Counted from the first letter of the stretch, positions 1 through 11,707 are shown. The stretch: 52,771 bases of DNA from Sediminimonas sp. (GCF_024637375.1 NZ_JAGXFK010000061.1:1-52771), one strand, 5' to 3'. Made by a program: numbers and translations. Notes: a model not told the origin generated them from the letters alone.

Positions 1-414
1 ACGACGGGCGGCAACGCGCTCAAGTTCTATTCGTCGGTACGGCTCGACATTCGGCGCATCGGCGCGATCAAGGACCGCGACGAGGTGGTCGGCAACGCCA
101 CCCGGGTCAAGGTGGTCAAGAACAAGGTCGCACCACCGTTCAAGCAGGTCGAGTTCGACATCATGTACGGCGAGGGGATTTCCAAGACCGGTGAACTTCT
201 CGATCTCGGGGTCAAGGCCGGGGTGGTCGACAAGTCGGGCTCGTGGTTCAGCTACGGCGACGAGCGTATCGGGCAGGGCCGGGAGAACGCCAAGCAGTTC
301 CTCAAGGACAACCCGAAGATGGCGCATGCGATCGAGGATCAGATCCGGGCCGCGCACGGGCTGGAATTCGACGCGCCAGAAGAGGGCGACGACGGCGACG
401 TCGTCGAAGCCTGA
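1..414 (+). CDS. recA: RecA recombinase, C-terminal part (5' end outside window)
   Basis: This is the last 137 residues of RecA, open from base 1 in frame 1. The visible part starts in the conserved stretch [18 protein letters not shown], continues through [20 protein letters not shown] and ends in an acidic tail ([11 protein letters not shown]). RecA forms the filament on single-stranded DNA that drives homologous recombination and triggers LexA self-cleavage. The ATP-binding core lies outside the window. Its promoter, where an alphaproteobacterial LexA box would be expected, also lies outside. A long perfect hairpin follows the stop. Identity is certain from the sequence; completeness cannot be judged. 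Confidence 0.97.
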   Translation, partial: TTGGNALKFYSSVRLDIRRIGAIKDRDEVVGNATRVKVVKNKVAPPFKQVEFDIMYGEGISKTGELLDLGVKAGVVDKSGSWFSYGDERIGQGRENAKQFLKDNPKMAHAIEDQIRAAHGLEFDAPEEGDDGDVVEA

Positions 415-421
415 CAGGCAA

Positions 422-458
422 AACCCGTGCCCCGGCCAGCCGCGCCGGGGCACGGGTT
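422..458 (+). terminator. hairpin after recA
   Basis: A perfect 14-bp inverted repeat (422-435 with 445-458, arm AACCCGTGCCCCGG) with a 9-nt loop starts 7 nt after the recA stop. It is followed by TTGCGG rather than a U-run, so it is a strong transcript-end or stability hairpin but not a textbook intrinsic terminator. Confidence 0.7.
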
Positions 459-490
459 GCGGTGGACAGTGGGGCCAAGCGGATATAAAC

Positions 491-508
491 GAACGGGAAA
501 TCCCGTTC
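491..508. promoter_or_regulatory. 18-bp palindrome in the alaS leader
   Basis: GAACGGGA-AA-TCCCGTTC is a perfect 8-bp inverted repeat around a two-base centre, ending 18 bp before the alaS start. It could be an operator for a dimeric regulator or a small leader hairpin just ahead of the GGAAAGA ribosome binding site. Function is unknown. Confidence 0.4.
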
Positions 509-526
509 ATCCGGAAAGACCCCGCC

Positions 527-3193
<2,667 letters not shown>

Positions 3194-3197
3194 TCAG

Positions 3198-3485
3198 ATG
3201 CCTGCACTGTGGATCGCCCATGTCACCGTCACCGACGAGGATGCCTACGGGCGCTATGCCGCGCTCGCCGGGCCGGCCATCGCGGCGCACGGTGGCCATT
3301 TCATCGCCCGCGGCGGCCGCTACGTGCAGCTTGAAGGCAAGGACCGTCCGCGCAACGTGGTGGCCAAGTTCCCGTCGGTCGAAGCGGCCGAGGAATGCTA
3401 CCGCTCCGATGCCTACCAGGAGGCGCTGAGCCACGCGCGCGACGCGTCCGAGCGCGAATTGCTGATCGTCGAGACCAGCGAATAG
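3198..3485 (+). CDS. DUF1330 family protein
   Basis: A 95-aa protein with the DUF1330 pattern: MPALWIAHVTVTDEDAYGRY, a central AHGGHFIARGGRYVQLEG and a C-terminal SDAYQEALSHARD. Family members have a ferredoxin-like alpha/beta barrel fold and act as dimers, but no reaction is established. It starts 4 nt after the alaS stop and is probably cotranscribed with it. A GC-rich inverted repeat follows before the convergent typA gene. Function is unknown; the family call is firm. Confidence 0.9.
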   Translation: MPALWIAHVTVTDEDAYGRYAALAGPAIAAHGGHFIARGGRYVQLEGKDRPRNVVAKFPSVEAAEECYRSDAYQEALSHARDASERELLIVETSE

Positions 3486-3488
3486 ACC

Positions 3489-3514
3489 GCGCGCCCCCCG
3501 GATCACCGGCGCGC
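3489..3514. terminator. hairpin between convergent genes
   Basis: GCGCGCC (3489-3495) pairs with GGCGCGC (3508-3514) in the 40-bp gap between the DUF1330 and typA stops. It could serve both transcripts. There is no U-run on either side, so the call is tentative. Confidence 0.4.
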
Positions 3515-3525
3515 GCGGGCGAGGG

Positions 3526-5346
3526 TCAGTCGGTGCGTGCCCGGCGCTTGCGTTCGTGCGGGTCCAGGTGGCGCTTGCGCAGGCGGATCGAGTGGGGGGT
3601 GACCTCGACCAGTTCGTCGTCGTTGATATAGGCGATCGCCTCTTCCAGCGACAGGGTGATCGGCGTGGTCAGGCGCACGGCGTCGTCGGTGCCGCTGGCG
3701 CGCACGTTGGTCAGCTTCTTGCCCTTGAGCGGGTTCACTTCCAGGTCGTTCTCGCGGCTGTGTTCTCCGATGATCATGCCTTGATAGACCTGCTCCTGCG
3801 CGCCGATGAACATGCGCCCGCGCTCTTCGAGGTTCCACAGCGCATAGGCCACCGAGATGCCGTTTTCCATCGAGATCAGCACGCCGGCGCGGCGCCCGGG
3901 AATGGGGCCCTTGTGCGGCGCCCAGCCGTGAAAGACGCGGTTGAGCACCCCGGTGCCGCGGGTGTCGGTCAGGAATTCGCCGTGATAGCCGATCAGCCCG
4001 CGCGCCGGCACATGGGCGACGATGCGGGTCTTGCCGGCGCCGGCGGGCTTCATCTCGACCAACTCGCCCTTGCGCGGGCCGGTGACCTTTTCGATCACCG
4101 CGCCGGAGTAGTCGTCATCGACGTCGATGGTGACTTCCTCGATCGGCTCCAGCCGCTCGCCGTTCTCGCCCTCGCGGAACAGAACCTGCGGGCGCGAGAT
4201 GCTCAGTTCGAAACCCTCGCGGCGCATGTTCTCGACCAGCACGCCCATCTGCAATTCGCCGCGGCCTGCGACCTCGAACGCCTCGCCGCCGGGCGTGTCG
4301 CTGACCTTGATGGCGACGTTCGACTCGGCCTCTTTCATCAGGCGCTCGCGGATCACGCGGCTTTGTACCTTCTTGCCGTCGCGCCCGGCCAGCGGGCTGT
4401 CGTTGATGCCGATGGTCACGGTGATGGTGGGCGGGTCGATGGGCTGCGCGTAAAGCGGCTCTTCCACCGCCAGGGCGCAGATCGTGTCCGACACGGTCGC
4501 CTTCGACATGCCGGCGAGGCTGACGATGTCGCCGGCCACCGCCTCGGGGATTTCCTGCTGCGACAGGCCCCGGAAGGCCATGATCTTGGAGACGCGGAAC
4601 TGTTCGATCTTCTGGCCCACGCGGCTGAGGGCCTGCACCGTGGCGCCGGCCTTGATCCGCCCCGATTCGACGCGCCCGGTCAGGATGCGGCCCAGGAACG
4701 GGTCGGCGCCCAGGGTGGTGGCCAGCATGCGGAACGGTTCATGATCGTGCGCGGCCTGGCGCGGCGGGGGGACGTGGTTCACGATCAGGTTGAACAGCGC
4801 CGTCATGTCCTTGCGCGGGCCGTCGATATCGGTATCAGCCCAGCCGCTCAGCCCCGAGGCATAAACATGCGGAAAATCGAGCTGGTCCTCGTTGGCGTCG
4901 AGGTTGGCGAAGAGGTCGAAGACCTCGTTGAGCACGCGGTCGGGCTCTGACGTGGGCTTGTCGACCTTGTTGAGCACCACGATCGGGCGCAGCCCCAACG
5001 CCAGCGCCTTGGAGGTGACGAACTTGGTCTGCGGCATCGGCCCCTCGGCGGCATCGACCAGAAGGCACACGCCGTCGACCATCGACAGGATGCGTTCGAC
5101 CTCGCCGCCGAAATCGGCGTGGCCGGGGGTATCGACGATGTTGATGCGGGTGTTCTTCCACTCGACCGAGGTCGCCTTGGCGAGGATCGTGATGCCGCGC
5201 TCGCGCTCCAGATCGTTGCTGTCCATGGCGCGATCGGTGGTTGCCTGGTTTGCGCGGTAGGTGCCCGATTGCTTGAGCAATTCGTCAACAAGGGTCGTTT
5301 TGCCGTGGTCGACATGCGCGATGATAGCGATGTTTCGCAGTTCCAT
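3526..5346 (-). CDS. typA: ribosome-associated GTPase TypA/BipA
   Basis: Translational GTPase of the EF-G/EF-Tu superfamily that binds the ribosome and aids 50S assembly and stress adaptation. The protein has 606 aa. The P-loop AHVDHGKTT is at residues 10-18, and the later G motifs DTPGHADF and NKVDKP are present. The C-terminal BipA-specific region includes PARGLIGYHGEF. The ATG at 5346 gives the canonical start MELRNIAIIAHVDHG and has AAAGGA 9 nt upstream. The frame runs on to 5502 but that extension is not family-like. ssb lies 173 bp upstream on the same strand. Confidence 0.97.
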   Translation of the reverse strand: MELRNIAIIAHVDHGKTTLVDELLKQSGTYRANQATTDRAMDSNDLERERGITILAKATSVEWKNTRINIVDTPGHADFGGEVERILSMVDGVCLLVDAAEGPMPQTKFVTSKALALGLRPIVVLNKVDKPTSEPDRVLNEVFDLFANLDANEDQLDFPHVYASGLSGWADTDIDGPRKDMTALFNLIVNHVPPPRQAAHDHEPFRMLATTLGADPFLGRILTGRVESGRIKAGATVQALSRVGQKIEQFRVSKIMAFRGLSQQEIPEAVAGDIVSLAGMSKATVSDTICALAVEEPLYAQPIDPPTITVTIGINDSPLAGRDGKKVQSRVIRERLMKEAESNVAIKVSDTPGGEAFEVAGRGELQMGVLVENMRREGFELSISRPQVLFREGENGERLEPIEEVTIDVDDDYSGAVIEKVTGPRKGELVEMKPAGAGKTRIVAHVPARGLIGYHGEFLTDTRGTGVLNRVFHGWAPHKGPIPGRRAGVLISMENGISVAYALWNLEERGRMFIGAQEQVYQGMIIGEHSRENDLEVNPLKGKKLTNVRASGTDDAVRLTTPITLSLEEAIAYINDDELVEVTPHSIRLRKRHLDPHERKRRARTD

Positions 5347-5452
5347 TCCGGGGTCCTTTGGGGGGAAGCGTTTGCGGCGACCTATACCGCATCGCGGCGG
5401 AATACCAGACCCAAAGCCGCCACGCCCGCGAACAGGCCAGTGTGCATGGCTT

Positions 5453-5501
5453 GTGGTCGCCGGGCCGCGTCTGGCGACCATGACATCTGGCGACCACGAC
5501 A
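5453..5501. repeat. 16-bp tandem duplication with hairpin arm
   Basis: TCTGGCGACCATGACA (5470-5485) is followed directly by TCTGGCGACCACGACA (5486-5501), one mismatch in 16. GTGGTCGCC at 5453-5461 is the reverse complement of 5489-5497, so either copy could pair with it (9 or 8 bp). It lies in the 173-bp gap between ssb and typA. No U-run is seen. It may be a processing or attenuation hairpin or a neutral duplication. Confidence 0.45.
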
Positions 5502-5519
5502 TGCCGGGCGATCAGGCGC

Positions 5520-5993
5520 TCAGAACGGGATCTCGTCGTCGAGGTCGCGCGATGCGCCGCCGCCGCCGGGTTGCGGGCCGGGGTCGCCGCCGTCCTGGCC
5601 ACCACCGTAGCCACCGCCACCTCCGCCGCTACCACCGTCGCCGCGGCCGTCGAGCATGACAAGCGTGCCGTCAAAGCCCTGCAACACAACCTCGGTGCTG
5701 TAGCGATCCTGACCGTTCTGATCCTGCCATTTGCGGGTCTGCAGCTTGCCTTCGAGATAGACCTTGGAGCCCTTGCGCAGGTATTGTTCGGCGACGCGGA
5801 CAAGTCCTTCCTGGAAAATGGCGACGCTGTGCCATTCTGTCTTTTCGCGGCGTTCGCCGGTGTTGCGGTCTTTCCAGGTTTCCGAGGTCGCGACGCGCAG
5901 GTTGCACACCTTGCCGCCGTTCTGGAACGTGCGTACCTCGGGGTCGCGGCCCAGGTTCCCGATGAGAATTACCTTGTTTACCGAACCGGCCAT
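5520..5993 (-). CDS. ssb: single-stranded DNA-binding protein
   Basis: 157-aa SSB that coats single-stranded DNA in replication and repair. The OB fold begins [21 protein letters not shown] and includes [21 protein letters not shown] glycine-rich flexible linker follows, then the acidic tip DDEIPF that docks repair and replication partners. The ATG at 5993 gives the family N terminus; an upstream extension to 6038 is rejected. It is divergent from the lytic transglycosylase. No GTTC-N7-GTTC box is seen in the divergent gap. Confidence 0.97.
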   Translation of the reverse strand: MAGSVNKVILIGNLGRDPEVRTFQNGGKVCNLRVATSETWKDRNTGERREKTEWHSVAIFQEGLVRVAEQYLRKGSKVYLEGKLQTRKWQDQNGQDRYSTEVVLQGFDGTLVMLDGRGDGGSGGGGGGYGGGQDGGDPGPQPGGGGASRDLDDEIPF

Positions 5994-6154
5994 GCCATCC
6001 TCCCGTCGAATCCGTATGCCGAGGTTACACCACTGCATCGGGCTGAAGGAAAGGTTAATCTTGCCCCGGAAACCGCAAAAATCGCCCCGCGCGCCGGGGC
6101 TGGCGCGGCGGCAGGTGCTGGGCTATACTGTGATCCTTGCATTCCGGGGGGCAT

Positions 6155-6745
6155 ATGCGACACGGCATTTCCATCACCATCGCGTTGGCCATGGCGGCCG
6201 GCGGCGCGGCAAACGCCGACGTTCTGGCATCGAACGCGCGCAAGGCCATGTTCAAGGGGCAGACCAGCGTTCTCGACAAGCGCGCATCGGGCCGCACCGC
6301 CACCAAGGTGCGGCTTGCCGCGCCGCAGGTGGTCACGCCCACCAAATGGGGGAGCGCCAAGCCCTATGACGGCGCCTATGACGGCCCCTATCTGGACATG
6401 GCGCGCAGCGCGGCGAAGCGGCACGGCGTGCCGGCGGACCTGTTCCTGCGGCTTGTGCAGCAGGAATCGGGCTTCAACCCGAAGGCGGTATCGTACAAGG
6501 GAGCCATCGGGCTGGCGCAGTTGATGCCCGGCACGGCACGCCGGCTTGGTGTCGACCCGGAAGACCCATACCAAAACCTTGACGGCGGGGCGCGATATCT
6601 TGCCACGCAACACCGCCTGTTCGGATCATGGCGCCTTGCGCTGGCCGCATACAATGCCGGCCCCGGGGCGGTGCGCAAACACAACGGCGTGCCACCCTAT
6701 GACGAAACCCGCGCCTATGTGCGCGTGATCCTGGGCCGTGGCTGA
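6155..6745 (+). CDS. lytic murein transglycosylase (SLT domain)
   Basis: 196-aa exported enzyme expected to cleave peptidoglycan glycan strands in the periplasm. The first 21 residues ([21 protein letters not shown]) form a Sec signal peptide. The SLT domain fills the C-terminal half: [11 protein letters not shown] with catalytic Glu about residue 104, then [13 protein letters not shown] and AYNAGPGAV. The ATG at 6155 follows a GGGGG stretch and is preferred over a TTG at 6137. A TATACT sequence at 6124-6129 could be its -10 element. Its TGA stop abuts the stop of the convergent next gene, so the two share TGATCA. Confidence 0.92.
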   Translation: MRHGISITIALAMAAGGAANADVLASNARKAMFKGQTSVLDKRASGRTATKVRLAAPQVVTPTKWGSAKPYDGAYDGPYLDMARSAAKRHGVPADLFLRLVQQESGFNPKAVSYKGAIGLAQLMPGTARRLGVDPEDPYQNLDGGARYLATQHRLFGSWRLALAAYNAGPGAVRKHNGVPPYDETRAYVRVILGRG

Positions 6746-7084
6746 TCAGCGGCCCGCCGGGCCCTCGTACTGGCGCTCGACCCTGGCGATGCGCAGGCAA
6801 TAGCGGTCATACCAGCCGGCCTTTCCCAGTCGCTGCGCCACGCGGTGCCGGGCGTTGTCTTTCCAGGCCGTGATCGCCGCCTCGCTGTTCCAGTAGCTCA
6901 CCGTGATGCCCAGGCCATCGGGCCCGCGGGCGCTTTCCATGCCCAGAAATCCCGCCTGCGCGGCGGCCAGTTCGACCATGGTGGTCGCCATGGCGTCGTA
7001 CCCGTCGCCCTCCCGCGCGTGGCGCTGGCTGGTGAAGATCACCGCGAAATACGGCGGCTCGGGCAGGGGGGCAATTTCGGTCAT
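6746..7084 (-). CDS. antibiotic biosynthesis monooxygenase (ABM)-domain protein
   Basis: 112-aa protein with the ABM/dimeric alpha-beta barrel pattern: PYFAVIFTSQR, MVELAAAQAGFLGMES, GITVSYWNSEAAITAWKDN and HRVAQRLGKAGWYDRY. Relatives include heme-degrading and quinone-type monooxygenases and many proteins of unknown role; the substrate cannot be read from the sequence. The ATG at 7084 is chosen as the start because upstream residues (MEGAAPPSAWARTC) do not look like the family. Its stop touches that of the convergent transglycosylase gene. Confidence 0.82.
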   Translation of the reverse strand: MTEIAPLPEPPYFAVIFTSQRHAREGDGYDAMATTMVELAAAQAGFLGMESARGPDGLGITVSYWNSEAAITAWKDNARHRVAQRLGKAGWYDRYCLRIARVERQYEGPAGR

Positions 7085-7168
7085 GCATGTCCGCGCCCAG
7101 GCCGATGGCGGGGCGGCTCCTTCCATAGTTGCGTCGCCGGGGCCTGACAGAGCGCACCCGCAGCCGGT

Positions 7169-9253
7169 CTATTCCGCGGCGACCTTGATCACCGTCTCCA
7201 TCCGCGCGAGCAATTCCTCGGCCAGGTGGCACTTGATCTGGTGCCCATCGCCCAGCTCGCGCATCGGTGGCACCTCGGTATCGCACAACCCGCCGGGCAC
7301 CTGGTCTTTCCAGCCGCAGCGGGTCTGGAACGGGCAGCCCGAGGGCGGGTTCATCGCCGACGGAATATCGCCTTCCAGCACGATGTGGCGTTTCTCGACA
7401 TGGGTATCGGCGATCGGCACCGCCGACAAGAGCGCCTCGGTATAGGGATGATAAGGCGGGCTGAAGACCTGGTCGGTGGTGCCCAGTTCCACGACATGGC
7501 CCAGGTACATCACCATGACCCGGTCGCTAAGGTAGCGCACGATGCTCAGGTCGTGGCTGATGAACAGCAGCGTGGTCTTGTGTTCGCGCTGGATTTCCAT
7601 CAGCAGGTCGGTGACCGCCGCCTGCACCGACACGTCGAGCGCCGAAACCGGTTCGTCGGCGACCACGATGCGCGCGTCGCCGGCAAAGGCGCGGGCGATG
7701 CCCACGCGCTGTTTCTGCCCGCCCGACAACTGCCGCGGCATGCGGTCGGCGAATTCGCGCGGCAGCTTCACCAGGTCCAGCAGCGACAGCATGCGGTCGC
7801 GCCGCGCCGCCTCGGTCTTGCCGATGCCGAAGATTTCGAGGGCCCGCATGATCTGCCGGCCCACCGTCATCGACGGGTTGAGCGTGTCGAACGGGTTCTG
7901 GAACACCATCTGTATTTCCGAGACGGTCTTGGTGTCGCGGTCCTGGATGGCGATGTCCTGGATTTCGCGCTCATCGAGGATGATCTTGCCGGCGGTCGCG
8001 GTCTCCAACCCCATCAGCACCTTGGCGAAGGTGGATTTGCCGCAGCCGGATTCGCCGACGATGGCCAGCGTTTCGCTTTCGCGTGCCTCGAAGGTCAGGG
8101 TTTCGTTGGCCTTGACCACCTTCTTGTCGCCGCCGCCGAACAGGGCGTTGGCGGCCACCTCGTAATACTTGCGCAGCTTGTCGATCGACAGCACCACCTC
8201 GCCGGGTTCGGCGGGCGCCTTCTGCTCGCTCTTGCGCAACGGCGCGTCCCAGTCGATGTCGTTGAAGCGCAGGCAGCGGCTCTCGTGCAGGCCGGCCTCG
8301 TCCACGGGGGTCATGTAGATATGCCCCTGGTCGCACAGCCCGGCCTCGAAGTAATCGCATCGGGGGCCGAAATTGCACCCCGGCGGGCGCTCGTGCGGAA
8401 GCGGGAAGTTGCCCGGAATCGCCACCAGCGGGCGCGCGTTCTTGTTCGCGCCCGGCAGCGGGATCGACCGGAAAAGGGCCTGCGTGTAGGGGTGGCGCAT
8501 CTTGTTGAACACCGTCTCGATGGCGCCGCGCTCGACCGCCTCGCCCGAATACATCACGCAGATCCGGTCGCAGGTTTCCAGCACCAGCCCCAAGTTGTGC
8601 GAGATGAAAAGCATCGAGGTGCCGTATTTCTTGCCCAAATCCTTGACCAGGTCCACGATCGCCGCCTCGACGGTGACGTCGAGCGCCGTGGTCGGTTCGT
8701 CGAGGATCAGAAGCGAGGGCTTGGACATCAGCGCCATGGCGATGACGATGCGCTGCTGCTGCCCACCCGACAACTGGTGCGGGAAGGCGCGCAGGATGCG
8801 CTCGGGGTCGGGCAGCTTGACGTCGCTGATCACCTGCAACGCGCGCTTTTCGGCCTCTTCCCGGGAAACGCCCTCATGGATCATCGGCACTTCCATGAGC
8901 TGCTTGCCGACCCGCATCGCCGGGTTGAGCGAGGCCATCGGCTCCTGGTAGATCATCGCGATCTCGTTGCCGCGAATGTGGCGCAACTCGGATTGCGACA
9001 CCTGCGTAAGGTCGCGTCCCTTGAACTTGATCGTGCCGCCGACGATGCGGCCGTTGACGCCGAGATCCTGCATCACGCCAAGCGCGACGGTGGACTTGCC
9101 GCAACCCGACTCGCCCACCAGCCCCACGGCTTCGCCCGGTTGCACGGACATCGAGAAATCCATGACCGCCGGGATTTCCTGCAGCCGGGTGAAAAAGGAA
9201 ATCGACAGCCGGTAGATTTCAAGGATTGGGCCTTCATAGTCCGGGTTCGCCAT
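7169..9253 (-). CDS. fused double ATP-binding protein of peptide/nickel ABC importer
   Basis: 694-aa protein that joins the two ATPases (DppD-like and DppF-like) of a family 5 importer in one chain. First cassette: Walker A GESGCGKS at 47-54, signature LSGGQQQR at 161-168, Walker B LLILDEP at 181-187. It is followed by the oligopeptide C-terminal domain with conserved cysteines (CNFGPRCD, about 293-299). Second cassette: GESGCGKS at 400-407, then LSGGQKQR and IVVADEP. A second C-terminal domain (CPFQTRCGWKDQ) ends the protein. The ATG at 9253 has GGGAGAC just upstream. It is the last gene of the operon: binding protein, permease, permease, ATPase. Confidence 0.95.
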   Translation of the reverse strand: MANPDYEGPILEIYRLSISFFTRLQEIPAVMDFSMSVQPGEAVGLVGESGCGKSTVALGVMQDLGVNGRIVGGTIKFKGRDLTQVSQSELRHIRGNEIAMIYQEPMASLNPAMRVGKQLMEVPMIHEGVSREEAEKRALQVISDVKLPDPERILRAFPHQLSGGQQQRIVIAMALMSKPSLLILDEPTTALDVTVEAAIVDLVKDLGKKYGTSMLFISHNLGLVLETCDRICVMYSGEAVERGAIETVFNKMRHPYTQALFRSIPLPGANKNARPLVAIPGNFPLPHERPPGCNFGPRCDYFEAGLCDQGHIYMTPVDEAGLHESRCLRFNDIDWDAPLRKSEQKAPAEPGEVVLSIDKLRKYYEVAANALFGGGDKKVVKANETLTFEARESETLAIVGESGCGKSTFAKVLMGLETATAGKIILDEREIQDIAIQDRDTKTVSEIQMVFQNPFDTLNPSMTVGRQIMRALEIFGIGKTEAARRDRMLSLLDLVKLPREFADRMPRQLSGGQKQRVGIARAFAGDARIVVADEPVSALDVSVQAAVTDLLMEIQREHKTTLLFISHDLSIVRYLSDRVMVMYLGHVVELGTTDQVFSPPYHPYTEALLSAVPIADTHVEKRHIVLEGDIPSAMNPPSGCPFQTRCGWKDQVPGGLCDTEVPPMRELGDGHQIKCHLAEELLARMETVIKVAAE

Positions 9254-9289
9254 TTTTGTCTCCCTGTCGGACGCTTGCGGCGCCCCTGT

Positions 9290-9341
9290 CTTCATCTTTC
9301 CCAAAATACTCCGGGGGGTAACGGGGGGCAGCGCCCCCCGT
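9290..9341 (-). repeat. intergenic repeat-like element with strong hairpin
   Basis: The gap between the second permease and the ATPase gene holds a perfect 9-bp hairpin (ACGGGGGGC 9321-9329, GCCCCCCGT 9333-9341, 3-nt loop). Next to it on the minus strand is GGAGTATTTTGGGAAAGATG (9293-9312). The latter resembles a sequence at 35992-36016, which suggests a dispersed intergenic element. It may also act as an mRNA stability hairpin within the operon. Confidence 0.5.
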
Positions 9342-9353
9342 CGGTCCCGCCCG

Positions 9354-10538
9354 TCAATCCCGCAGGGATTCCTCGCGCAGCCCGTCGGCCAGCAGGTTCA
9401 GCCCCAGCACCAGGCTGAGTAGCGACAACGCCGGCGGCAGGGCGGGATGCGGGTAGATCGACAACAGCTTGCGGCCCTCGTTGATCGTGCTGCCCCAGTC
9501 GGGGCTTTCCGGGCTCAGACCCAACCCGAAGAAACCAAGGGTTCCCAGGAGGATGGTGGTATAGCCGATGCGCAGGCAGAAATCGACGATCAGCGGCCCG
9601 CGCACGTTGGGCAGGATTTCCCACAACATGATGTACCACGGTCCCTCGCCGCGGGTCTGCGCGGCGGCGACGTAATCGCGCGACTTGATGTCCATGGTCA
9701 GCCCGCGCACGATGCGGAACACCGTGGGCGAGTTGACGAACACCACCGCCACGAACACCACCAGCAGGTTGGGCGGAAAACCGATCACGCCCAGCGGGTC
9801 GGCATCCCACGCGATCCCTAGGTAGAGCCAGCCGCCGATCAGCACCGTCAGCGCCACGTAGAGGTTGCGCTTGGGCGGTTGCGTGAAGAAGCGCGAATTG
9901 TAGAGCACCACCAGGAAAATGATCGGAAAGATGAACAACACCCCGGCCATGTAGACGGGAATACCCGTCGCGACGATTTCCGGCGTCACCAACAGGTAGA
10001 ACAGCAAGATCACCGGGAACGCCAGGATCAGGTTGGCCAGGAACGACAGGAACGTGTCCAGCTTGGTTCCGTAATATCCCGCCGGCAGCCCCAGCGTGAT
10101 GCCCACCATGAAGGCGAACAGGGTGGCGAAGGGGGCGATCTTCATCACCTCCCATGCGCCCACGATCATGCGCGAGAACACGTCGCGGCCAAGGTTGTCG
10201 CCGCCCAGCAGGTAATAGGGATAGGCGTTCTCGGCCACGTCGCCGATCATCTTGGTGTAGGGGGTGCCGGGCACCTTGTTCTTCATCGCGCCGCTTTGTT
10301 CCAGCACGTCATGGGTGATGACCATGTCGAAACCGCCGCCCAGGATGCCGGTGAACACCCAGAACATCACCAGCGCGAAGCCGGTCATGCCGATGGTCGA
10401 ATCGAACAGCTTGCCGTAAAGGCCCAGCCGTCGCTTGAAGGTGATCGACAGTGCGAAGGTCGCGATCAGGGCGATCCAGACGGGGATGAACTGGATCAGG
10501 ATCCGGACGAAGATTTCGCCCCAACTCAATGTTTCCAT
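9354..10538 (-). CDS. peptide/nickel-type ABC transporter permease (DppC-like)
   Basis: 394-aa inner membrane permease of a binding-protein-dependent importer. The N-terminal helix (IPVWIALIATFALSITF) is followed by a long periplasmic segment typical of DppC/OppC with GGDNLGRDVFSRMIVGAWE. The coupling motif region is TRGEGPWYIMLWEILPN. The length exceeds the common 280-320 aa because of an enlarged mid region (about residues 150-240) with extra hydrophobic segments. The start ATG has AGGAA upstream. It lies 15 nt after the first permease. The substrate is not predictable. Confidence 0.93.
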   Translation of the reverse strand: METLSWGEIFVRILIQFIPVWIALIATFALSITFKRRLGLYGKLFDSTIGMTGFALVMFWVFTGILGGGFDMVITHDVLEQSGAMKNKVPGTPYTKMIGDVAENAYPYYLLGGDNLGRDVFSRMIVGAWEVMKIAPFATLFAFMVGITLGLPAGYYGTKLDTFLSFLANLILAFPVILLFYLLVTPEIVATGIPVYMAGVLFIFPIIFLVVLYNSRFFTQPPKRNLYVALTVLIGGWLYLGIAWDADPLGVIGFPPNLLVVFVAVVFVNSPTVFRIVRGLTMDIKSRDYVAAAQTRGEGPWYIMLWEILPNVRGPLIVDFCLRIGYTTILLGTLGFFGLGLSPESPDWGSTINEGRKLLSIYPHPALPPALSLLSLVLGLNLLADGLREESLRD

Positions 10539-10553
10539 GGTTCCTGCTCTCCG

Positions 10554-11606
10554 TTAGGACACGCTGATGCGCGGGTTGAGATAGACGTAACCGATATCCG
10601 AGATCAGCTGCGTGATCAGCACGACGAACACCGACACCACGGAAACGCCCAGCAGCAGTTCGATGTCGTTGTTGCTGGCCGCCTGCACCAGGGTCCAGCC
10701 GAACCCCTTGTAATTGAACAGCGTCTCGACGATCACCACCCCGTTCAGCAGCCATGGAAATTGCAGCATGATCACCGTGAACGGCGCGATCAGCGCGTTC
10801 CTGAGCGCGTGGCGCATCACGATGTTGGAAAACGTCACCCCCTTGAGCCGCGCGGTGCGGATGTATTGCGCGGTCATCACCTCGGCCATCGAGGCGCGGG
10901 TCATCCGCGCGATATAGCCCATCCCGTACAGCGCGATGGTCAGCACCGGCAGAAAGAAGTTCTCGAAATTGGGGTTTTCCATGGCGCTGGTCGCGGTGCC
11001 CTTGAACCATCGCAGCCCGCTTGCCGACGAGGCGAAGACCGCGATCAAAATCACCCCCGAGACGTATTCCGGTGTTGCCGTGGTGACGATGGCGAAGGTC
11101 GAAAGCGACCGATCGGTGCGCGTGCCCTCGCGCATTCCCGCCAGAACGCCCAGGGCCAGTGCCGAAGGCACCATCAGCACCACGACCCAGAACATCAGGA
11201 TACCGGTCAGCGTCAGGCGCTCGGCGATGATCCCCCCGACCTCGGTACGAAACACGGTGGACGTGCCCCAATAGCCTTGCAGGACGCCGCAGAAATCGGG
11301 TGCCTCGGCGATTTTCTCGGCCGATACGGTGCCGGTCACGCACCGCCCCCGCACCCCATCGTCTACCTCGACGGTCCAGCCCGGCAGAACGCCCAGCCAC
11401 TGGCCGTACTTGATCGGCATGGGCTGCATGTGGCCGTTGCGCGCCAGGTAGCTTTGCACCTGCTCGTCGCTCATGCGGAAATTGCCTTGCGTCTTGGCCA
11501 GCTTTTCCAGATTTGGATAGAGGTTGGTGAGGTAGAACACGATGAACGTGAGGCAAAGCGCCGTCAGGATCATCACGCCCAATCGTCGGAGAATGAAAAG
11601 TCCCAT
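10554..11606 (-). CDS. peptide/nickel-type ABC transporter permease (DppB-like)
   Basis: 350-aa inner membrane permease. The N-terminal signature MGLFILRRLGVMILTALCLT and the coupling loop IRTARLKGVTFSNIVMRHALRNALI are those of the DppB/OppB family. A long periplasmic loop (about 40-115) separates the first helix from the core. It pairs with the DppC-like protein to form the channel. A hairpin terminator lies between this gene and the upstream binding-protein gene, so the permeases are probably expressed at a lower level than the binding protein. Confidence 0.93.
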   Translation of the reverse strand: MGLFILRRLGVMILTALCLTFIVFYLTNLYPNLEKLAKTQGNFRMSDEQVQSYLARNGHMQPMPIKYGQWLGVLPGWTVEVDDGVRGRCVTGTVSAEKIAEAPDFCGVLQGYWGTSTVFRTEVGGIIAERLTLTGILMFWVVVLMVPSALALGVLAGMREGTRTDRSLSTFAIVTTATPEYVSGVILIAVFASSASGLRWFKGTATSAMENPNFENFFLPVLTIALYGMGYIARMTRASMAEVMTAQYIRTARLKGVTFSNIVMRHALRNALIAPFTVIMLQFPWLLNGVVIVETLFNYKGFGWTLVQAASNNDIELLLGVSVVSVFVVLITQLISDIGYVYLNPRISVS

Positions 11607-11707
11607 ATTGTGCCCCTGTCGGTCGGCGCGTCGCGGCGGGCTGCGGCCGAGTGCGGATCATTCTTTTTGGCGGCCAGGCGCGCGTTCGCGGTGGCGCGCC
11701 GGGCTTG

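Noticed and set aside
5994-6154. LexA box upstream of ssb
   Set aside because: No GTTC-N7-GTTC or its reverse complement is present in the divergent gap.
7226-9418. 730-aa ORF on the plus strand
   Set aside because: It is antisense to the fused ABC ATPase, whose motifs are all intact; long antisense frames are common at this GC content.
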